The notes below the pieces were generated by a model. It did not search any database. It was not told the origin of the DNA and worked only from the letters and a program-made list of their open reading frames with translations. Below are positions 1 through 7,660 of a DNA stretch of 64,000 nt, piece by piece. The position numbers and the translations under genes are program-made. How positions within the stretch are numbered: position 1 is the first letter of the stretch; each line of letters opens with the position of its first letter. Source of the DNA: Paenilisteria newyorkensis (lineage in GTDB: Bacteria > Bacillota > Bacilli > Lactobacillales > Listeriaceae); contig NZ_JNFB01000046.1 of assembly GCF_000766145.1 (NCBI RefSeq), positions 58,632 to 122,631 of the forward strand. The letters run 5' to 3'.

Positions 1-51
1 GGTGTATCTCAATTAGATAATAATCAAGAATTACAAGCAGTAGAAGATTAA
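1..51 (+). CDS. YhgE/Pip-like protein, C-terminal fragment (gene begins before the window)
   Basis: Seventeen codons open from the first base and end in TAA. The peptide carries SQLDNNQELQ, which is also found at the C-terminus of the complete YhgE/Pip-like protein encoded at 7661-10147 on the other strand. I therefore read this as the last residues of a paralogue. A strong terminator follows. A gad-type gene set may lie upstream outside the window, since the complete paralogue ends a gad operon; that is inference. Confidence 0.7.
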   Translation, partial: GVSQLDNNQELQAVED

Positions 52-63
52 TAAAGTTTAGAG

Positions 64-117
64 CAGGATATCACGTTTCCCCGAAAAAAATGGGATTCGT
101 GATATCCTGTTTTTTTC
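64..117 (+). terminator. Rho-independent terminator
   Basis: Inverted repeat CAGGATATCAC / GTGATATCCTG followed by a run of seven T. It closes the YhgE-like fragment. Confidence 0.85.
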
Positions 118-285
118 TTAAATGAGGAGTAAAACCACTAGAAAAAAGAACATTTAGTGAATATATCGTTGTTTTTGTCATAAATACAGATGTTTGAGGA
201 GTATTTCGAGGCCAAAAGTGGTATAGGTATTAGATATAGTTCAAAATATGAAACGTTTGCTGGTAATTTTGAAGGAGGATTTCCG

Positions 286-1773
286 ATGAAAAAGGATATT
301 TATCAAACAGTAGGTCAAAATACAAACAATAATATGGTACTTTTGCGGATGATTTCAGAGGAGGAACGCTGGTATACGGTGAGTGAAATAAGTGAGCGCT
401 TGGAGATGAATCAAAGAACGGTGCAGCGCTATCTGGCAGATTTATTGGACAAAATTGAGGACTATAATGACGATAAAATTCAGTTGCATACGGCGAAAAA
501 TAAAGGTGTACTTCTGGAAGTGAAGCTGGGTGCGGATGTACTTAATTTTGAATTGTATCTTTTAGAGGATAATGTGACAATTATGTTGATGAAGGCAGTC
601 TTTTTTGAAGAGTTTACATCGGTGAAAAAATTTGCGATGGATCATTTTTTGAGTGAAACGACGATTCGGAGGTCATTGAAGCAATTTCAAGAGTTGATGG
701 AACCGTATGAGATTGGCTTGAAGCGTGAAACCTATGAAATCGTGGGACAAGAAGAACAGGTTAGGATGTTTTTGTACACTGTTTTTTGGCGGATTTATCA
801 AGGGGCGATGTGGCCGTTTGACATCGTTGATCGCAATACTGTGGGAGATGCGGCAGAACGACTTAGCTCAAGTTTACGACTAAATTTAACGCATGTGCAA
901 AAGAATCAGGTGGAATATATTTTAGCGATTAATATCATTCGGATTAGGAAAAGGCATACGGTAAAGGTCCAATCTCAGTGGGAAGATTATCTGGATTTGG
1001 AGAACGATTATAAAAGTCTTATTAAAATGAAAACTGTTTTTGATTCCTTGAATATTCAGGTGGAAGGTGAGGTTTATTTCTTCTATTTGATGATGGAGAC
1101 ACGACCTAAGCTATATGAGAATAGTGAGGTAGCAAAGAGAGCAATGATACCACATCAAAAGAATGAGTCGGATGTCTATGTCGCAACGCAAGCTTTTATT
1201 CGTTTGTTTTCAGAGGATGTTATTGAGATACCTGAGAAGAAACGGGATGAGCTTTTTTATAGTAGTTTTTCGGTACATTTGTTTTGTACGTTGTTTAAGC
1301 ATTTTTCGGTGGATATCAATGGGTATTCGTATTTGCGTAAGTTGAAGGAGTATTATCCGAATTTGCATCGGAAAATGGATATGTTGATAGATAAGTTGTA
1401 TGCGGAGACGGGAAATGCGTTGTTTTTGGAGAAGGGGTTGTTATTGACGAGGTATGCGTTGATGTTCTCTTCTATTAAACGGTTGACGTATTTTGAGAAG
1501 CAGATTCAGATTGTAATGGATACGGATTTGCCGAAGTTTGCAGAGCGAAATTTGCGACACCAGATTTATGATACGTTGAAATATCGGTACAAGGTTCGTT
1601 TTTTGAATAAGAATAGTGCGCCACAAGCGGATGTGATTTTGACGACGGTTGCGACGCCGATGATGGTGGAGAGGTATAATCGAAAAAAAGTGCTCCACAT
1701 TGAGTCTGAGTTGACTGCGCGGGATTTTTCTAACATCATTAGTATCGTTATTGAAGCAATGTCTAGTAAATAG
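286..1773 (+). CDS. Mga-family helix-turn-helix transcriptional regulator
   Basis: A 495-residue DNA-binding regulator. I chose ATG 286 because GAAGGAGG lies 7 nt upstream; an in-frame ATG at 190 has no ribosome site. The N-terminus has a winged-helix motif (about residues 25-55, YTVSEISERLEMNQRTVQRY) and a second HTH follows near residue 125. This is the layout of Mga/PRD-type regulators (HTH_Mga plus Mga core), and the last ~80 residues look EIIB-like. It sits directly upstream of pva-gadD-gadT, as the regulator gene lmo0445 does in the L. monocytogenes SSI-1 islet, so it may control that operon (inference). It ends at its own terminator and is probably monocistronic. Confidence 0.8.
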   Translation: MKKDIYQTVGQNTNNNMVLLRMISEEERWYTVSEISERLEMNQRTVQRYLADLLDKIEDYNDDKIQLHTAKNKGVLLEVKLGADVLNFELYLLEDNVTIMLMKAVFFEEFTSVKKFAMDHFLSETTIRRSLKQFQELMEPYEIGLKRETYEIVGQEEQVRMFLYTVFWRIYQGAMWPFDIVDRNTVGDAAERLSSSLRLNLTHVQKNQVEYILAINIIRIRKRHTVKVQSQWEDYLDLENDYKSLIKMKTVFDSLNIQVEGEVYFFYLMMETRPKLYENSEVAKRAMIPHQKNESDVYVATQAFIRLFSEDVIEIPEKKRDELFYSSFSVHLFCTLFKHFSVDINGYSYLRKLKEYYPNLHRKMDMLIDKLYAETGNALFLEKGLLLTRYALMFSSIKRLTYFEKQIQIVMDTDLPKFAERNLRHQIYDTLKYRYKVRFLNKNSAPQADVILTTVATPMMVERYNRKKVLHIESELTARDFSNIISIVIEAMSSK

Positions 1774-1784
1774 TATATAGAAGG

Positions 1785-1812
1785 AAGCTGCCAATGATGG
1801 TGGCTTTTTTTC
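1785..1812 (+). terminator. Terminator of the Mga-like gene
   Basis: Stem AGCTGCCA / TGGTGGCT with a 4-nt loop, then TTTTTT. Short but well placed 12 nt after the stop codon. Confidence 0.7.
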
Positions 1813-1817
1813 TTGCG

Positions 1818-1880
1818 GTTAAAAATGTGCGGATAATACGACAAAATTACGAATTTGCGGGGCGGGATATTCGATATAAT
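1818..1880 (+). promoter_or_regulatory. Upstream tandem promoter of pva1 (P1)
   Basis: TATAAT at 1875-1880, followed by AGGTA. No good -35 hexamer is visible. Instead ACGACAAAA (1838-1846) lies exactly 28 nt before the -10, and GTTAAAAATGT (1818-1828) starts 57 nt before it. The same layout recurs in P2 and upstream of pva3, so an activator-dependent promoter is likely. Confidence 0.65.
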
Positions 1881-3003
1881 AGGTATTGTAAGTGAGAGAG
1901 ACATGAGGATGGGACAGCGTTTTAGAAGGAAAAGCAAGGCAGTCAAAAATGTACCGCTAAAACGACAAAAGAACAAAATCAGTCGAAGAGAAACTCGCTA
2001 TAATAGGTAGTATAGTAATTAAATAAAACTTTGAAGGAGAGAATTAAATTATGTGCACAAGCTTTGTATTAGAAACGTTGGATGGAAAACATGTATTATC
2101 GAGAACGATGGATTTCGCTTTTATCTTGGAGGCGAATCCGACAGTTAGCCCGCGGAATTACGAATGGAAATCTTCGACGGATGGCGTGAATTACACGAAT
2201 GCGTATGCGTTTGTTGGCGCTGGCAGAGAGTTGGATAAGTACATTTTCGCGGATGGGTTGAATGAGGAAGGTTTGAGTTGTGCATCGCTGTATCTTCCTG
2301 GCGAAGCGGTTTACGCGCTGGAAGCTATCGATGGGAAAATTAATTTAGCGCCGCAGGAATTCTTACTTTGGATGTTAGGTACGTGTGCGACGATTGAGGA
2401 TGTGGAGGCGAAGCTGGCGGACATCAACTTGGTAGATCAACCGGTGGCGTTGCTGGGAATCACGACGCCGCTGCACTGGATTTTCACGGATAAAAGTGGG
2501 CGCTGCGCCGTGATTGAACCGACGGAAACGACACTGCGCATCAAGGAAAACCCAGTGGGCGTCATGACGAACACGCCGCGCCTGGAATGGCACATCGAGA
2601 ACTTGCGTAACTACACGGGATTACAAGCGCAACAATTGGCACCAGTGAAGTTCGGTGACTATGTCGCGAAACCATTTTCACAAGGAACGGGAACGAGTAA
2701 GTTACCAGGCGGATTCACGCCACCGGAACGTTTTGTCCGCGCGGCTTACTTGAAAGAAAACGTAGTTCCAGCGAAAAATGAGGAAGAAGCAATTACCAAC
2801 GTGTGGTACATTTTGAACAGCGTCCGCATCCCAAATGGCGCGGTCATTAAAGAAAACGGTGACCCGGATTTCACGCAATATGCCGCATCGATGTGCTCAG
2901 AAAGCAAGACGTACTACTTCACATCGTATGAAAACAATCAAATCAACAGTGTTACCTTGACGGATGAGCTTTTAGAAAATACGAAAGAACCAATCACCTA
3001 TGT
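1866..3003 (+). repeat. Long direct repeat, copy 1 (promoter region plus pva1)
   Basis: Nearly identical, with constant offset 12633, to 14499-15636. It covers the tandem promoters and almost the whole pva coding region. Similarity stops near the end of the gene, and the 3' flanks are unrelated. Confidence 0.9.
1942..2004 (+). promoter_or_regulatory. Downstream tandem promoter of pva1 (P2)
   Basis: TATAAT at 1999-2004 followed by AGGTA. ACGACAAAA (1962-1970) lies 28 nt upstream and GTCAAAAATGT (1942-1952) starts 57 nt upstream, exactly as in P1, which is 124 bp away. The -35 region is poor. P2 is the promoter nearest to pva1. Confidence 0.65.
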
Positions 3004-3040
3004 TGTTGAAACGATGCAAAATGTGAACAAACTAGTCTAA
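2051..3040 (+). CDS. pva: Penicillin V acylase / bile-salt-hydrolase family protein (copy 1)
   Basis: A 329-residue N-terminal-nucleophile hydrolase of the choloylglycine hydrolase family. Removing Met1 would expose Cys2 as the nucleophile. Other family active-site residues are in place: Arg18 and Asp21 (LSRTMD), Asn174 (MTNTP) and Arg227 (PPERFVR). The family cleaves the amide of penicillin V or of conjugated bile acids; the sequence alone does not decide the substrate. No signal peptide is seen, so it is cytoplasmic. GAAGGAGAG precedes ATG 2051. It heads the operon with gadD and gadT, the same order as in SSI-1 of L. monocytogenes (lmo0446-0448). It differs from copy 3 at roughly a dozen residues, mostly at the C-terminus. 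Confidence 0.9.
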   Translation: MCTSFVLETLDGKHVLSRTMDFAFILEANPTVSPRNYEWKSSTDGVNYTNAYAFVGAGRELDKYIFADGLNEEGLSCASLYLPGEAVYALEAIDGKINLAPQEFLLWMLGTCATIEDVEAKLADINLVDQPVALLGITTPLHWIFTDKSGRCAVIEPTETTLRIKENPVGVMTNTPRLEWHIENLRNYTGLQAQQLAPVKFGDYVAKPFSQGTGTSKLPGGFTPPERFVRAAYLKENVVPAKNEEEAITNVWYILNSVRIPNGAVIKENGDPDFTQYAASMCSESKTYYFTSYENNQINSVTLTDELLENTKEPITYVVETMQNVNKLV

Positions 3041-3095
3041 ATAGTCCTTTTATATAACGGAATATTCAAAATAAAAAATCATTGGAGGAATTAAT

Positions 3096-4484
3096 ATGTT
3101 TAAAACAAATGTAGAACAAAGCAATGTACCGGTGTTTGGATCTTATGAGGCAGGACAAGATTTACCAGAAAAACGCATGAACAAAGAATCGGTGGACCCG
3201 CGAATCGCTTATCAACTTGTGAAGGATCAGCTGATTGATGAGGGTTCTGCGAGACAAAACTTGGCTACTTTCTGCCAAACATACATGGAGCCGGAAGCGG
3301 AGCAAATCATGGCGGAAACGATGGAGAAGAACGCGATTGATAAGTCGGAATATCCGCAGACGGCAAAGCTTGAGTCGAGTTGTGTGAACATGTTGGCGGA
3401 TCTTTGGAACGCGGATGATTCGGAGCATTACATGGGGACGTCGACGGTTGGCTCGAGTGAGGCTTGTATGCTTGGTGGTATGGCGATGAAATTCAGATGG
3501 CGCAACGCTGCACGCGAGAATGGACTAGATATCAATGCTAAAAAGCCGAACTTGGTTATTTCCTCGGGATATCAAGTTTGCTGGGAGAAGTTCTGTGTCT
3601 ACTGGGATATCGAGTTGCGCGAAGTTCCGATGAGTGAGGATCATCTAAGCATCAATACGGATATTGTGATGGATTATGTGGATGAATATACGATTGGTAT
3701 CGTTGGTATTCTAGGCATCACGTATACGGGGAAATTCGATGACATCAAAACGCTGAACGATCTTGTGGAAGACTACAATAATACGCATGACAATGAAGTT
3801 GTGATTCATGTTGATGGTGCGAGTGGCGCGATGTTCACGCCGTTTGTTGATCCGGATTTAGAATGGGATTTCCGTTTACCGAATGTGGTGTCGATTAATA
3901 CGTCAGGACACAAATACGGTCTCGTTTACCCAGGTGTTGGTTGGATTTTATGGCGCGACAAGGAGTACTTGCCAGAAGAATTGGTGTTTGATGTGAGTTA
4001 TCTCGGCGGACATATGCCGACTATGGCGATCAATTTTTCCAGAAGTGCGAGTCAGATTATCGGTCAATATTACAACTTTTTACGCTTCGGATATGACGGT
4101 TATCGCCAAATCCATATGCGAACTAGAGACGGCGCTTTGCAGTTATCACAAGCTGTTGCCGAAACAGGACTATTTGAAATTTACAATGATGGCGACAATT
4201 TACCAATCGTTTGCTACAAACTAAAAGACGATGCAGATGTGGCATGGACGCTTTACGACTTGGCGGACCGCTTACAAATGAAAGGCTGGCAGGTTCCGGC
4301 GTATCCACTTCCAAAAGAAATGGGTAACACGATCATTCAGCGCTATGTTTGCCGCGGCGACTTAGGTCAAAACATGGTCACAGCTTTCAAAAATGACCTG
4401 AGCGAGAGTATCAAAGAATTAAACAACGCACATATTTTATATCATGATGTCAATACGTCAAAAACGCATGGCTTCACGCATTAA
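3096..4484 (+). CDS. gadD: Glutamate decarboxylase (copy 1)
   Basis: A 462-residue pyridoxal-phosphate enzyme converting glutamate to GABA and CO2 while consuming a cytoplasmic proton. The cofactor lysine is Lys273 in INTSGHKYGL, and HVDGASGAMF (about 238-247) carries the cofactor-binding Asp. The C-terminus ends HGFTH, like the pH-sensing tail of family members, where a terminal His region closes the active site at neutral pH. Length is normal. TTGGAGGAA precedes the ATG. The partner antiporter follows after an 86-nt gap that holds a hairpin, so decarboxylase and antiporter levels could differ. Confidence 0.95.
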   Translation: MFKTNVEQSNVPVFGSYEAGQDLPEKRMNKESVDPRIAYQLVKDQLIDEGSARQNLATFCQTYMEPEAEQIMAETMEKNAIDKSEYPQTAKLESSCVNMLADLWNADDSEHYMGTSTVGSSEACMLGGMAMKFRWRNAARENGLDINAKKPNLVISSGYQVCWEKFCVYWDIELREVPMSEDHLSINTDIVMDYVDEYTIGIVGILGITYTGKFDDIKTLNDLVEDYNNTHDNEVVIHVDGASGAMFTPFVDPDLEWDFRLPNVVSINTSGHKYGLVYPGVGWILWRDKEYLPEELVFDVSYLGGHMPTMAINFSRSASQIIGQYYNFLRFGYDGYRQIHMRTRDGALQLSQAVAETGLFEIYNDGDNLPIVCYKLKDDADVAWTLYDLADRLQMKGWQVPAYPLPKEMGNTIIQRYVCRGDLGQNMVTAFKNDLSESIKELNNAHILYHDVNTSKTHGFTH

Positions 4485-4492
4485 GAAGAATC

Positions 4493-4535
4493 GGAAAGCT
4501 GCAAGTCAAGGCAGTTCGCAGCTTTCCATACTTTT
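4493..4535 (+). terminator. Hairpin between gadD1 and gadT1, possible attenuating terminator
   Basis: Stem GGAAAGCTGC (4493-4502) / GCAGCTTTCC (4518-4527), followed by ATACTTTTC. The T run is weak, so partial read-through into gadT1 is expected. The second gad operon has a stronger hairpin at the same place. Confidence 0.55.
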
Positions 4536-4570
4536 CAACTACTTAACTAAATTTTAGGAGGAAATAAATA

Positions 4571-6010
4571 ATGAAAAAACAAGCTTCAGCAAAAACGTTA
4601 TCCCTATTCGGATTCTTCGCCATAACAGCTTCCCTTTTTATCACCGTTTATGAATACCCGACATTCGCCACTTCTGGATTTTCCCTCGTGTTCTTCTTAC
4701 TACTATGTGGATTCTTATGGTTCCTGCCGGTCTCGCTTTGTTCCGCGGAGCTCGCGACAGTAGAAGGTTATCAGGAAGGCGGCATATTTGGCTGGGTAAG
4801 TAAAACGCTCGGTGAAAAATACGGTTTTGCCGCGATATTCTTCCAATGGTTCCAAATCACAGTCGGTTTTGTCACGATGATCTACTTCATTATTGGCGCA
4901 CTATCTTACGTTATTAGTTTCCCAGCACTCGATTCTAACCCGGTTTATAAATTTATCGCCGTTCTTGTTATTTTCTGGGGGTTGACATTACTACAATTAA
5001 AAGGTACAAAAGTGACAGCTATCTTCGCAAAATTAGGCTTCGTTATCGGTATCACGATTCCAGTATTAGCTCTATTTTTCTTAACTATTTTCCACTTAAA
5101 ATCAGGTCACCACGCTGCAATTTCATTCACAGCATCAAGCTTCATTCCAAAATGGACGGACATGTCATCGCTAGTCATTTTCATGCTCGCATACATGGGC
5201 GTCGAGGCGTCAGCACCACACATCAATGAAATGAAAAATCCAAAACGCGATTATCCGCTAGCCATGATTCTGTTGATTTTCGTAGGAATCGCACTAAACA
5301 CGATCGGCGGATTATCCGTAGCTTCCGTTGTACCATCACACGATTTATCCCTAAGTTCAGGCGTTGTTCAGACGTTCAAAGCACTCATCTTGCAAAATGG
5401 AAACAGCTTGGAATGGGTCGTTAAACTGATCGCCTTCATGATCGCATTCGGCGTCATGGCACAAGTCAGCTCATGGATTGTTGGCCCGACAAAAGGCATG
5501 CAAACCGTTGCAGACAAAGGCATCATCCCGTCTGTATTCCGCAAAACCAACAAACACAACGTTCCTGTGCCACTTATCATGGTTCAAGGCGTTATCGTTT
5601 CCATCTGGGCAGCAGTCCTAACATTCGGCGGCGGTGGCAACAACGTATCATTCCTAACTGCCATCTCACTAACCGTCGTGATCTATTTAATCGGATACGT
5701 TCTATTCTTCCTAGCGTATTTCGTCCTCATTTTGAAAAAGAAAAATCTAGAACGCACGTATCAAATCCCAGGTGGTAAAGTCGTGAAACTAATCGTTGCC
5801 GGCGTTGGTCTACTCATGTCCGTCGCAGCAATCGTGTCCGCCTTTTTCCCACCAGCATCCCTGAGCAAAAGCAGTGACATGTCCTACGAAATCATTCTCG
5901 CAGTTAGCTTCCTCATCACCGCGCTCATCCCGTTTGTCATCTATGCTGTTCACTCTAAAAAGAAAGCCAAATCTGCCAAAAAAGAAGAAACCGTACTATC
6001 CGTGGAATAA
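4571..6010 (+). CDS. gadT: Glutamate/GABA antiporter (copy 1)
   Basis: A 479-residue APC-superfamily permease with about 12 hydrophobic segments, closely similar to the second copy at 10149-11651. It exchanges external glutamate for GABA made by GadD, completing the acid-resistance cycle in the membrane. The early segment (LFGFFAITASLFITVYEYPT) and the conserved GVEASAPHINEMKNPKRDYP-type loop near residue 215 are typical of GadC proteins. The C-terminal tail is Lys-rich and may act as the pH plug known in GadC (inference). AGGAGG lies 8 nt before the ATG. The next ORF starts 12 nt after its stop with no terminator. Confidence 0.93.
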   Translation: MKKQASAKTLSLFGFFAITASLFITVYEYPTFATSGFSLVFFLLLCGFLWFLPVSLCSAELATVEGYQEGGIFGWVSKTLGEKYGFAAIFFQWFQITVGFVTMIYFIIGALSYVISFPALDSNPVYKFIAVLVIFWGLTLLQLKGTKVTAIFAKLGFVIGITIPVLALFFLTIFHLKSGHHAAISFTASSFIPKWTDMSSLVIFMLAYMGVEASAPHINEMKNPKRDYPLAMILLIFVGIALNTIGGLSVASVVPSHDLSLSSGVVQTFKALILQNGNSLEWVVKLIAFMIAFGVMAQVSSWIVGPTKGMQTVADKGIIPSVFRKTNKHNVPVPLIMVQGVIVSIWAAVLTFGGGGNNVSFLTAISLTVVIYLIGYVLFFLAYFVLILKKKNLERTYQIPGGKVVKLIVAGVGLLMSVAAIVSAFFPPASLSKSSDMSYEIILAVSFLITALIPFVIYAVHSKKKAKSAKKEETVLSVE

Positions 6011-6022
6011 GAGGTCAGACAC

Positions 6023-6211
6023 ATGAAGCACGCATCTTGGAAAAACTTTTGGAAGTTAAATCACGTCAGCCTTCGCTCCACATTCGTAAAATTCTTGGTT
6101 CTGTTGCATCTCATCACGTTAGATATAGAAACGGAGATGCAACAAATCGAGGCAGAAATGCAGCAGCAGAAATATCATGAAAATAGGCAAGAAGAAAGGA
6201 ACGAATCATGA
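6023..6211 (+). CDS. Possible small protein of unknown function
   Basis: A 62-codon ORF lies 12 nt after gadT1 with GAGG 8 nt before its ATG. Its stop overlaps the ATG of the following lipoprotein gene (ATGA), suggesting translational coupling. The protein has one hydrophobic stretch (FVKFLVLLHLITL) and a Gln/Glu-rich charged tail. I do not recognise it. It may be a real operon member or only a read-through ORF that couples translation. Confidence 0.4.
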   Translation: MKHASWKNFWKLNHVSLRSTFVKFLVLLHLITLDIETEMQQIEAEMQQQKYHENRQEERNES

Positions 6212-6657
6212 ATAAATTAGTCGCACTTATATCGATTATTGTTATTACGAGCATGATAGCCCTTGGAGGTTGTGGAAAAGCATCCGCAGCGTCCGATATC
6301 AACAAAGAATTCGGTACCAAAACGTTGAAAATCAAACCAACAAAAATAACGCGCGAAAAAACCGTTTCAGATCATAAAGTTATTTTGAAAGTCGAAGTAA
6401 CGGTGAAAAATAAGTCAAAAGAAGCACAAGGAATCGGAGCTGGAATTTTCAGCTTAAAAAATCCGAATCATACGGATTACGAGATGCATGGCATGAAAGA
6501 AGATGTTTTGGGGCATACGATTGCACCAGGACAAGAGATGAAAGGAAATATTTATTTTGAGATTCCTGTCGATTTGGAAGAAGGTTGGATGAGCTATACG
6601 CCTGAACCTGGTCATGACAAAACGGCAGAATGGCTGATTGTATTTCCTAAAGATTAG
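6208..6657 (+). CDS. Putative lipoprotein (DUF4352-like)
   Basis: A 149-residue protein with a lipoprotein signal peptide: hydrophobic residues 4-19, then lipobox ALGGC. The mature part is short and beta-rich, with motifs VEVTVKNKSKEAQGIGAG and IAPGQEMKGNIYFEIP. These resemble the immunoglobulin-like DUF4352 fold of exported proteins, and the protein is a paralogue of the lipoprotein at 22440-22934. Predicted to be anchored on the outer face of the membrane. It lies inside the gad operon, overlapping the preceding ORF by 4 nt and 11 nt before the Crp-like gene. The function is not known; a role in envelope stress or sensing would be a guess from context. Confidence 0.75.
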   Translation: MNKLVALISIIVITSMIALGGCGKASAASDINKEFGTKTLKIKPTKITREKTVSDHKVILKVEVTVKNKSKEAQGIGAGIFSLKNPNHTDYEMHGMKEDVLGHTIAPGQEMKGNIYFEIPVDLEEGWMSYTPEPGHDKTAEWLIVFPKD

Positions 6658-6668
6658 GAGGGTTTGCA

Positions 6669-7385
6669 ATGACCAATAAAGAGACTAATATGGGATTACT
6701 TTACGGGGAAGCTCATATTAGTGAAGATTTCAATGAAGTAAAGTTCCGCGAATTTATACAAGATGACTTGATTTTTCCGACTAGAGGCGTGAAGAAGCAT
6801 TATGTCAAACAAGATATCCTCATTCAAGATGGGACAGATGAAAATGATGTCTATTTTATTGAAAAGGGCATTGTAGCAGCTACACTTGACGGGAAAATAG
6901 TCGTAGATTTTTTTACTGAAAATGATGTTATCGGCTTGTCTAATCTAACGCTTGGAAGTAGTCCAGATTATATTTTTACAGTTATATCTGATGAGGTGGA
7001 AGTGACGCGCTACCGGAAAGAGGACTTGATTGAGAAAATAATGAACACGCAAGAAGGGTATCTCTATCACTATGTACACATGAAAAATATGACAAACAGG
7101 TTGCTTGCTCGTCAAGAACTATGGAGATTACCGACAGAAGAAAGAGTTATTATCGTGCTACTAGAGCTTGGTAAAAAATACGGAAAAGAAGCCAAGGATA
7201 AAGACACGCTCTGCTTTCCGAAACAAATAAGTAAGGGCATGATTGCGCAATACACGAACTTTAATCCAAATACGATTACGACCATTTTACAAAAACTTGA
7301 AGAAGAAGATTGCATTTACGCGGTTCGTAGTTCCATTTTTGTCAATACGGAGAAATTAGAAATGAAATTAAGCGCTATTTCCTAG
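6669..7385 (+). CDS. Crp/Fnr (PrfA-like) transcriptional regulator, copy 1
   Basis: A 238-residue regulator with an N-terminal cyclic-nucleotide-type beta-barrel (about 25-125), a long dimer helix and a C-terminal winged helix. The recognition region is ISKGMIAQYTNFNPNTITTI (about 188-207). It belongs to the Crp/Fnr family that includes Listeria PrfA. No Cys cluster typical of Fnr is seen, and I cannot tell whether it binds a ligand. AGGAGG sits 7 nt before ATG 6669. It is about 60 percent identical by eye to the regulator at 15993-16709. Location inside the gad operon suggests feedback control of this locus (inference). Confidence 0.88.
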   Translation: MTNKETNMGLLYGEAHISEDFNEVKFREFIQDDLIFPTRGVKKHYVKQDILIQDGTDENDVYFIEKGIVAATLDGKIVVDFFTENDVIGLSNLTLGSSPDYIFTVISDEVEVTRYRKEDLIEKIMNTQEGYLYHYVHMKNMTNRLLARQELWRLPTEERVIIVLLELGKKYGKEAKDKDTLCFPKQISKGMIAQYTNFNPNTITTILQKLEEEDCIYAVRSSIFVNTEKLEMKLSAIS

Positions 7386-7407
7386 AAGTGAGAAGGAGGA
7401 GTATATT

Positions 7408-7608
7408 GTGAAAAAGATTCAAAGAGCAGTCATCAACACAGCTGTAATATCGGTCATAGGTGCGAGTCTGATAACGCCATTCAACATGTCGGTAAACCAA
7501 GTTCGAGCTGCACAAGGCGTTCGAGGCGTTTCCGCGGATGATTATAACGCGACGCAGCGCGAACTGAAAAACGTGACGGATGACCGGACGCCTAAAACAG
7601 ATGATTAG
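7408..7608 (+). CDS. Small secreted peptide
   Basis: A 66-codon gene with GTG start, supported by AGAAGGAGGA 7 nt upstream. Residues 1-34 form a signal peptide (charged MKKIQR, hydrophobic VISVIGASLI, cleavage near VRAA-Q). The predicted mature peptide has about 31 hydrophilic residues rich in Asp, Thr and Arg, with no Cys. It follows the Crp-like gene by 22 nt and is last in the operon before a terminator. I do not recognise a family. It could be a signalling peptide, a remnant of a larger exported protein, or a small surface factor. Confidence 0.65.
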   Translation: MKKIQRAVINTAVISVIGASLITPFNMSVNQVRAAQGVRGVSADDYNATQRELKNVTDDRTPKTDD

Positions 7609-7611
7609 ATG

Positions 7612-7644
7612 AAAATGCCACCCGTGGGAACGGGTGGCATTTTT
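7612..7644. terminator. Bidirectional terminator between two convergent gad operons
   Basis: AAAATGCCACCCGT / ACGGGTGGCATTTTT with a 4-nt loop. It has T runs in both directions and ends both the plus-strand gad operon and the minus-strand gad-yhgE operon. Confidence 0.9.
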
Positions 7645-7660
7645 GATATACGTAGCGTGC

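Noticed and set aside
177..240. GTCATAAAT before the Mga-like gene as a seventh box
   Set aside because: A TATAGT lies 58 nt away, close to but not the conserved 57, and the -10 context and the ACGACAAAA element are missing.
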